The notes under the pieces: generated by a model | The model's input: only the letters and a program-made list of their open reading frames with translations | Told to the model about the DNA's origin: nothing | Databases searched by the model: none | Assembly (NCBI GenBank): GCA_946412245.1 | Contig: CAMKGM010000008.1 | Location: 1-64,000 of the forward strand | Origin: an uncultured Bacteroidales bacterium | GTDB lineage: Bacteria > Bacteroidota > Bacteroidia > Bacteroidales > Muribaculaceae | Direction: 5' to 3' | DNA: 64,000 nt | Part shown: positions 60,440-64,000 of the stretch, piece by piece | Layout: each line of letters begins with the position of its first letter | Numbering within the stretch: the stretch's first letter is position 1 | Program-made: the position numbers and the translations under genes

Positions 60440-60830
60440 GCACAATACCCCTCACTGCCACCCCGTTAGGGGCGACAGCAAGCATAGGTAATTATTGTTG
60501 TCCGATAAAGGATTTTAGACACATAGCAATCCGCTATGTTTGAGTTATTTAAATGGTTGTTAAATGTGTTGAGCTTACTATGAAGCCCGTTAGGGCTGAG
60601 CAGATAATAGGCAGGTGGTGGAGCGAAGCGCAACCCCTGTTTTAAGGCGATATTCAATATAATTAGCCCCATTAGGGGCGACAGAAAAAATTGATTCACA
60701 TTCTGCCGTCCCTACGGGACTAATGTTGTATATGCTTAATTGACAGGGGTTCTCGCCTACGGCTTCACCCCTGCCTAAGTTCTTGACAGTCCTAACGGAC
60801 TTTTAATCGGACACTAATAATAGGTAATCA
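60440..60830. repeat. Hairpin-rich intergenic repeat, copy 3 (inverted)
   Basis: Bases 60662-60820 are the reverse complement of 13766-13922, differing visibly only in the loop of one GCCCC/GGGGC hairpin. The left part (60440-60660) holds further diverged palindromes, such as CCCC-GTTA-GGGG and GCCC-GTTA-GGGC. It fills the gap between ribH and the dehydrogenase gene; no gene is seen. Confidence 0.92.
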
Positions 60831-60844
60831 ACCGAATCGGTTGA

Positions 60845-61807
60845 TTATAGCTTTGTCACATCGTTCACGGGATGCCCCTCGATGAACGCTTTCACGTTGC
60901 CCACCACCACATCCATCAGTCGCTCGCGGGCCTCGTAGGTAGCCCAAGCAATGTGCGGCGTGAAGTAGCAATTGCGGGCATGCAGCAGCACATTGTCGGC
61001 ACTGGGTGGCTCCTGTTGCAGCACATCTACGCCGGCGGCAAACAGTCGGCCGTTGTTCAGCGCATCGGCAAGGTCTTCCTCCACCACCAGCGGGCCGCGA
61101 CTGGTGTTAATCAGGATGCCGCTGGGTTTCATCAGCGCCAAGCGGCGGGCGTTCACCATGCCGCGCGTCTCGTCGGTGAGCGGGCAGTGCAGACTCACCA
61201 CATCGCTCCGTCTGAACAGGTCGTCAAGGTCAGCAGCCTTCGCCACGCCCTCGGGCAGTTGGTCGGCCGCCTTCGAGGTGAAAGCGAGCACCTTCATCCC
61301 AAAACTTTGTGCAATGCGAGCCACCGCGCTACCTATGTTGCCCAGACCCACGATGCCCATCGTCTTGTCGGCCAATTCAATGAGTGGTGTATTGCTGTAG
61401 CTGTAGTCGGGGCAACGGCTCCACACGCCCTCATGCGCCTCGTCGGTGTAGTGTTGCACACGATAAGCGATGTTCAGCAGGTGCGCAAACGCCATCTGTG
61501 CCACGCTCATGGTACTGTAGGCCGGCACATTCGTCACCACGATGCCATGCTCCCGAGCCGCCTCAATGTCCACAATGTTATAGCCCGTGGCTATCACACC
61601 GATGTACTTCAGGTTAGGCAGTTTCTCAATCACCTCGCGAGGAAATTGCACCTTGTTGGTCAACACTATATCGGCCTTCGCCGCATGTTCAAGCACTCGC
61701 CCCGCCTCAATGCGGGGCAATATCGTACACTCGCCAAGCGCCTCAAGCGACGCCCACGACAGGTCACCCGGATTCCCGGCATAGCCATCCAGCACAGTTA
61801 TCTTCAT
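60845..61807 (-). CDS. D-2-hydroxyacid dehydrogenase (glycerate dehydrogenase-like)
   Basis: An NAD-dependent oxidoreductase of 320 residues. The Rossmann motif is GIVGLGNIGSAVARIAQSFG, with the catalytic Arg near NTSRGPLVVEEDL, the Glu in DVLQQEPPSADN and the His in FTPHIAWATYEARERL. The overall pattern resembles HprA-type hydroxypyruvate/glycerate dehydrogenases; the precise substrate is uncertain. It stands alone with its own promoter. Confidence 0.92.
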   Translation of the reverse strand: MKITVLDGYAGNPGDLSWASLEALGECTILPRIEAGRVLEHAAKADIVLTNKVQFPREVIEKLPNLKYIGVIATGYNIVDIEAAREHGIVVTNVPAYSTMSVAQMAFAHLLNIAYRVQHYTDEAHEGVWSRCPDYSYSNTPLIELADKTMGIVGLGNIGSAVARIAQSFGMKVLAFTSKAADQLPEGVAKAADLDDLFRRSDVVSLHCPLTDETRGMVNARRLALMKPSGILINTSRGPLVVEEDLADALNNGRLFAAGVDVLQQEPPSADNVLLHARNCYFTPHIAWATYEARERLMDVVVGNVKAFIEGHPVNDVTKL

Positions 61808-61849
61808 CTTCTCCTTCAGTTTTTTCAGGTTTTACACAATTAGTATTTG

Positions 61850-61880
61850 CAAAGTTACAAACTTTACCCCACTCCTACAA
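61850..61880 (-). promoter_or_regulatory. Promoter of the D-2-hydroxyacid dehydrogenase gene
   Basis: Minus strand TTG (61878-61880), 20 bases, TAACTTTG (61850-61857). Confidence 0.78.
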
Positions 61881-61900
61881 GAAAACACACACCAGGGTGG

Positions 61901-62592
61901 TTAATCTCGCAATAAGCCTTCTATCTCCTGGTCGAAATCCGACTTGAAAAGCCGGTCTTGAACGATGCGATATTTTTCAAATTCCGATTCAGCAAATAGT
62001 TTGGCACTTTCAGCCGATACCGAGCCGCTATCCGTCAGTAACGGGCGGTCGTCCATTGACAAAAATTTGTCGACATCACATATCCACGGATGGCAAACTG
62101 CCGCAATACTGACGTTGCCCACTGACGGAACTGGGTGGCGCGGGCAGAATTCACGCGATAGCCCACCGAGATGATGGCATCCAAATTGTAGAACTGGACG
62201 CTATAGTCTTTCCCATCAGCGGCAGTTCGTCGGAATTTCCGACATACTGCATCTTTCTGTAACTCACCCTCGTTGAATATATTCTGAAAATGCTCTGCTA
62301 TTGTGGAGCGACTTTTGTCGAACAATACTGCTATAGCGTCTTGTGTGCACCAAATAGTCTCATCATGATACATCACTTCAACACCGCTTGTTTGGTTTTG
62401 TGCCTGGAAAATTAAGAATTCGGCTGTGCTGTTTCTAATTGTCAGTTGTTGGGGTGCTGACAGAGTTGAGTCATGGAGCCTCCATTCGCAGCCGCAATCC
62501 ATACAATGATACACGGCTCCTTCAAGCCGCACATTCTGAGACTTGCACTTCGGGCACGATATATTTGTATTCTCAATCATGGTTGCTATCAT
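61901..62592 (-). pseudogene. Broken RhuM-family gene with zinc-ribbon N-terminus
   Basis: The first part (62592-62035) encodes a zinc ribbon (CPKCKSQ and CMDCGCEW) and the RhuM N-terminus (DETIWCTQDAIAVLF, FYNLDAIISVGYRVNS, RQFAIRGYV). It then loses frame. The RhuM C-terminus (FLSMDDRPLLTDSG, AESEFEKYRIVQDRLFKSDFD) continues in another frame down to 61901. The junction lies near 62075-62090, and the roughly 150-residue middle of intact RhuM proteins is missing, so deletion plus frameshift is inferred. RhuM proteins are common on pathogenicity and defence islands; their function is poorly known. Confidence 0.85.
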
Positions 62593-62626
62593 TTACGTTA
62601 TATTTATTATTATCATTCTCATCATC

Positions 62627-62815
62627 TTAATTTGTCGGAGTTCCTAAATCGTCAAATGTCACTCCAAGATTAGTCAAGAACACTTCCACCTTTGCTACGA
62701 TTGTCACGCCCAAAGCCTTCGGGTCAATCTGAATGCTCTTGCAATCAAACGTCTGGTCATCCTTCCGAGTCGTTATTTCTTGTATAGTCATATTTCTATC
62801 AAATGTATAAATCAT
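62627..62815 (-). pseudogene. Remnant of an AlbA_2 (schlafen-like) gene
   Basis: A 62-residue frame. Residues 9-41 (MTIQEITTRKDDQTFDCKSI then QIDPKALGVTIVA) match the start of AlbA_2-domain DNA-binding/ATPase proteins, normally several hundred residues long; the remaining 21 residues (KVEVFLTNLGVTFDDLGTPTN) do not fit that domain. Its ATG overlaps the stop of the GIY-YIG gene (ATGA). I interpret it as an internally deleted remnant. It could be a real small gene, as it is in frame and coupled. Confidence 0.6.
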
Positions 62816-63639
62816 TCCAACTGTTTTCTATACACAGCATCTAGTGTCTGCCCGTCTTTATCTTTCCAAACGAGCCAACCATTGTTACTACTGCCGATGC
62901 AGAAATCGGCAGCAGTGCTGGGACTGGAGAAGGTCTTGTCTGACTCTAATTCCAACTTGTCACCATCGACAACGGAATATTCTTTCAACAACTTCTCACG
63001 CTTCTCTTTCCATGTGAATGACGGTACAGAAGACTTGGCAATGATACTACCCTTTAAGACGGTAAAGCCATTGGCATCATAGAAACCTTTGGCATCACAG
63101 CCACGCCCCTTTGTATAGAACAGATGTTCTTCTTTCGGTTTAGCTATATCAAAGATGTTACAACCAATAAAGGATGTCAGGAACTTCACATCTTCAAAGA
63201 ATCCCTCCATATCATCCTTTCTGTACTCAGGGAGATTGGGAGCCTTAGGCGTCTGCTTATTTTCATTTAGCACAAAAGTATTGGAAGTCTTTGCTTCTGC
63301 AATTGCCCGATATTCCAAGTATTGAACATCTGCTTTTGTCATTGCTGCATCTTTCGAGATAAACAGCAGTGCCTTTTGCCAAAACGCTTTCTTGCTATCA
63401 TGGTCTTTCACCCGTTCACGGAAGTTCTCTGTCTCGCCAATGTATGCCTTTGGCTTAGTCGCTTCATCTTCACCCAACAAGACATAAAATGCGGGTGTCT
63501 GCAACTCTTGTCGCTCATTCAGAATAGAAAGATTAGAACGAGGAATCACATACATCTGGCAAATCTTATTGCTGATGAACACATACTGAGTACCTTTCGG
63601 ATCTCCGTCTATCAAATATGTTGTTACTGTCTTACCCAT
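62812..63639 (-). CDS. GIY-YIG nuclease-like protein with DUF4357
   Basis: A 275-residue protein. The GIY-YIG core lies at about 45-130: FYVLLGEDEATKPKAYIGETENFRERVKDH, with the Arg and the later Glu (YLEYRAIAEA) in place. The C-terminus (about 220-275) is DUF4357: TFSSPSTAADFCIGSSNNGW and WKDKDGQTLDAVYR. Such proteins occur near restriction and mobile loci; DNA cleavage is likely but its target is unknown. AT-rich relative to the core genome. Confidence 0.87.
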   Translation of the reverse strand: MGKTVTTYLIDGDPKGTQYVFISNKICQMYVIPRSNLSILNERQELQTPAFYVLLGEDEATKPKAYIGETENFRERVKDHDSKKAFWQKALLFISKDAAMTKADVQYLEYRAIAEAKTSNTFVLNENKQTPKAPNLPEYRKDDMEGFFEDVKFLTSFIGCNIFDIAKPKEEHLFYTKGRGCDAKGFYDANGFTVLKGSIIAKSSVPSFTWKEKREKLLKEYSVVDGDKLELESDKTFSSPSTAADFCIGSSNNGWLVWKDKDGQTLDAVYRKQLE

Positions 63640-63640
63640 G

Positions 63641-64000
63641 TTATTTTATGTTATCTAATACCTTATTAATATTATCTCGTCCTTCAATGAACTCTTTTGT
63701 GGAAGGAATATAAGCTAAGTCATAATTACCACCGGGATACAAGAGTATCATATCTATAATAAGTCCATTTAAAAAAAGGGCGTTGTTCTCTTTCTTTACT
63801 GTTATTTCAAAATGCCCCATATCCAATTGCTCATTTGGATAAATAGGCTCTTGTGAAGGAGAACTTAGTTTCAATCTATTTTTTCCTATGATAGTAAATG
63901 AATTTTTAACTTCTAATGGCTTATATGATATCTTATTACAATATGTTGCCGTATTAATATAGAAATTTAATTTGTATGATTCACATACGTGATTACCATT
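63641..64000 (-). CDS. Partial gene of unknown function running off the right edge
   Basis: The minus-strand frame that ends at 63641 stays open past the TTG at 63874 to the last base of the window, so about 119 C-terminal residues are visible and the start lies outside. The visible part includes NKISYKPLEVKNSFTIIGKN and YPNEQLDMGHFEITVKKEN. It is polar, with no membrane segment or known motif. It ends one base before the GIY-YIG gene begins, suggesting an operon. Confidence 0.65.
   Translation of the reverse strand, partial: NGNHVCESYKLNFYINTATYCNKISYKPLEVKNSFTIIGKNRLKLSSPSQEPIYPNEQLDMGHFEITVKKENNALFLNGLIIDMILLYPGGNYDLAYIPSTKEFIEGRDNINKVLDNIK

Overview
The window is chromosomal DNA of a gut-type Bacteroidales bacterium, probably near Muribaculaceae or Prevotellaceae. 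The evidence is promoters of the Bacteroidetes type (TTTG, about 20 bases, TAnnTTTG), little Shine-Dalgarno signal, a fused SecDF, a division/cell-wall cluster in Bacteroidetes order, BspA-like leucine-rich repeats, and secreted proteins with a dockerin-like tail. Genus-level placement is inference.

Layout. 1-207 holds a hairpin-rich intergenic repeat. 208-6432 is a leftward run: M28 lipoprotein, prolyl oligopeptidase, short-chain dehydrogenase, HAD phosphatase, RibF, Upp. 6787-13717 has SecDF, an NhaD antiporter and a BspA-like protein. 14130-15579 has FolA and ThyA on the minus strand. 15939-31014 is the dcw cluster (rsmH, ftsL-like, ftsI, murE, mraY, murD, ftsW, murG, murC, ftsQ, ftsA, ftsZ), without mraZ, murF or ddl. 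31136-38903 has SerS, MiaB, an MFS transporter, RecA, a glycosyltransferase and a secreted phosphoesterase. 39333-45322 has two large secreted proteins with dockerin-like tails flanking a GYF_2/CD225 plus DUF2752 membrane-protein pair.

45428-54457 is the most unusual part: nine leftward genes in about three transcription units. They encode two membrane-anchored Ser/Thr kinases lacking the HRD arginine (one with an outer SUMF1/FGE-like domain, one with MORN repeats), a LytTR regulator, two FHA proteins with zinc ribbons, a PP2C phosphatase, a secreted caspase-like protease, an acidic/His-rich membrane protein and a secreted SUMF1-like protein. The parts resemble the kinase/phosphatase/FHA module of type VI secretion, but no secretion gene is visible. 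I read it as a stand-alone envelope phospho-signalling locus with a possible proteolytic output.

54647-60429 returns to housekeeping: MsbA-like ABC exporter, PurN, a single-SIS-domain sugar-phosphate isomerase, a PfkB-fold protein lacking the catalytic Asp, a TPR-like protein and RibH. After a second hairpin-rich repeat block and a D-2-hydroxyacid dehydrogenase, the right edge (61901-64000) is AT-richer accessory DNA: a broken RhuM gene, an AlbA_2 (schlafen-like) remnant, a GIY-YIG/DUF4357 protein and a gene running off the edge.

Dispersed structures cut across these regions: a near-identical 157-base hairpin cluster at 13766 and, inverted, at 60662; short tandem arrays with exact 9-base or 7-base periods; and several strong promoters, one inside the 3' end of murC that would serve ftsQAZ. 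No tRNA, rRNA, CRISPR array, insertion sequence or riboswitch was recognised.
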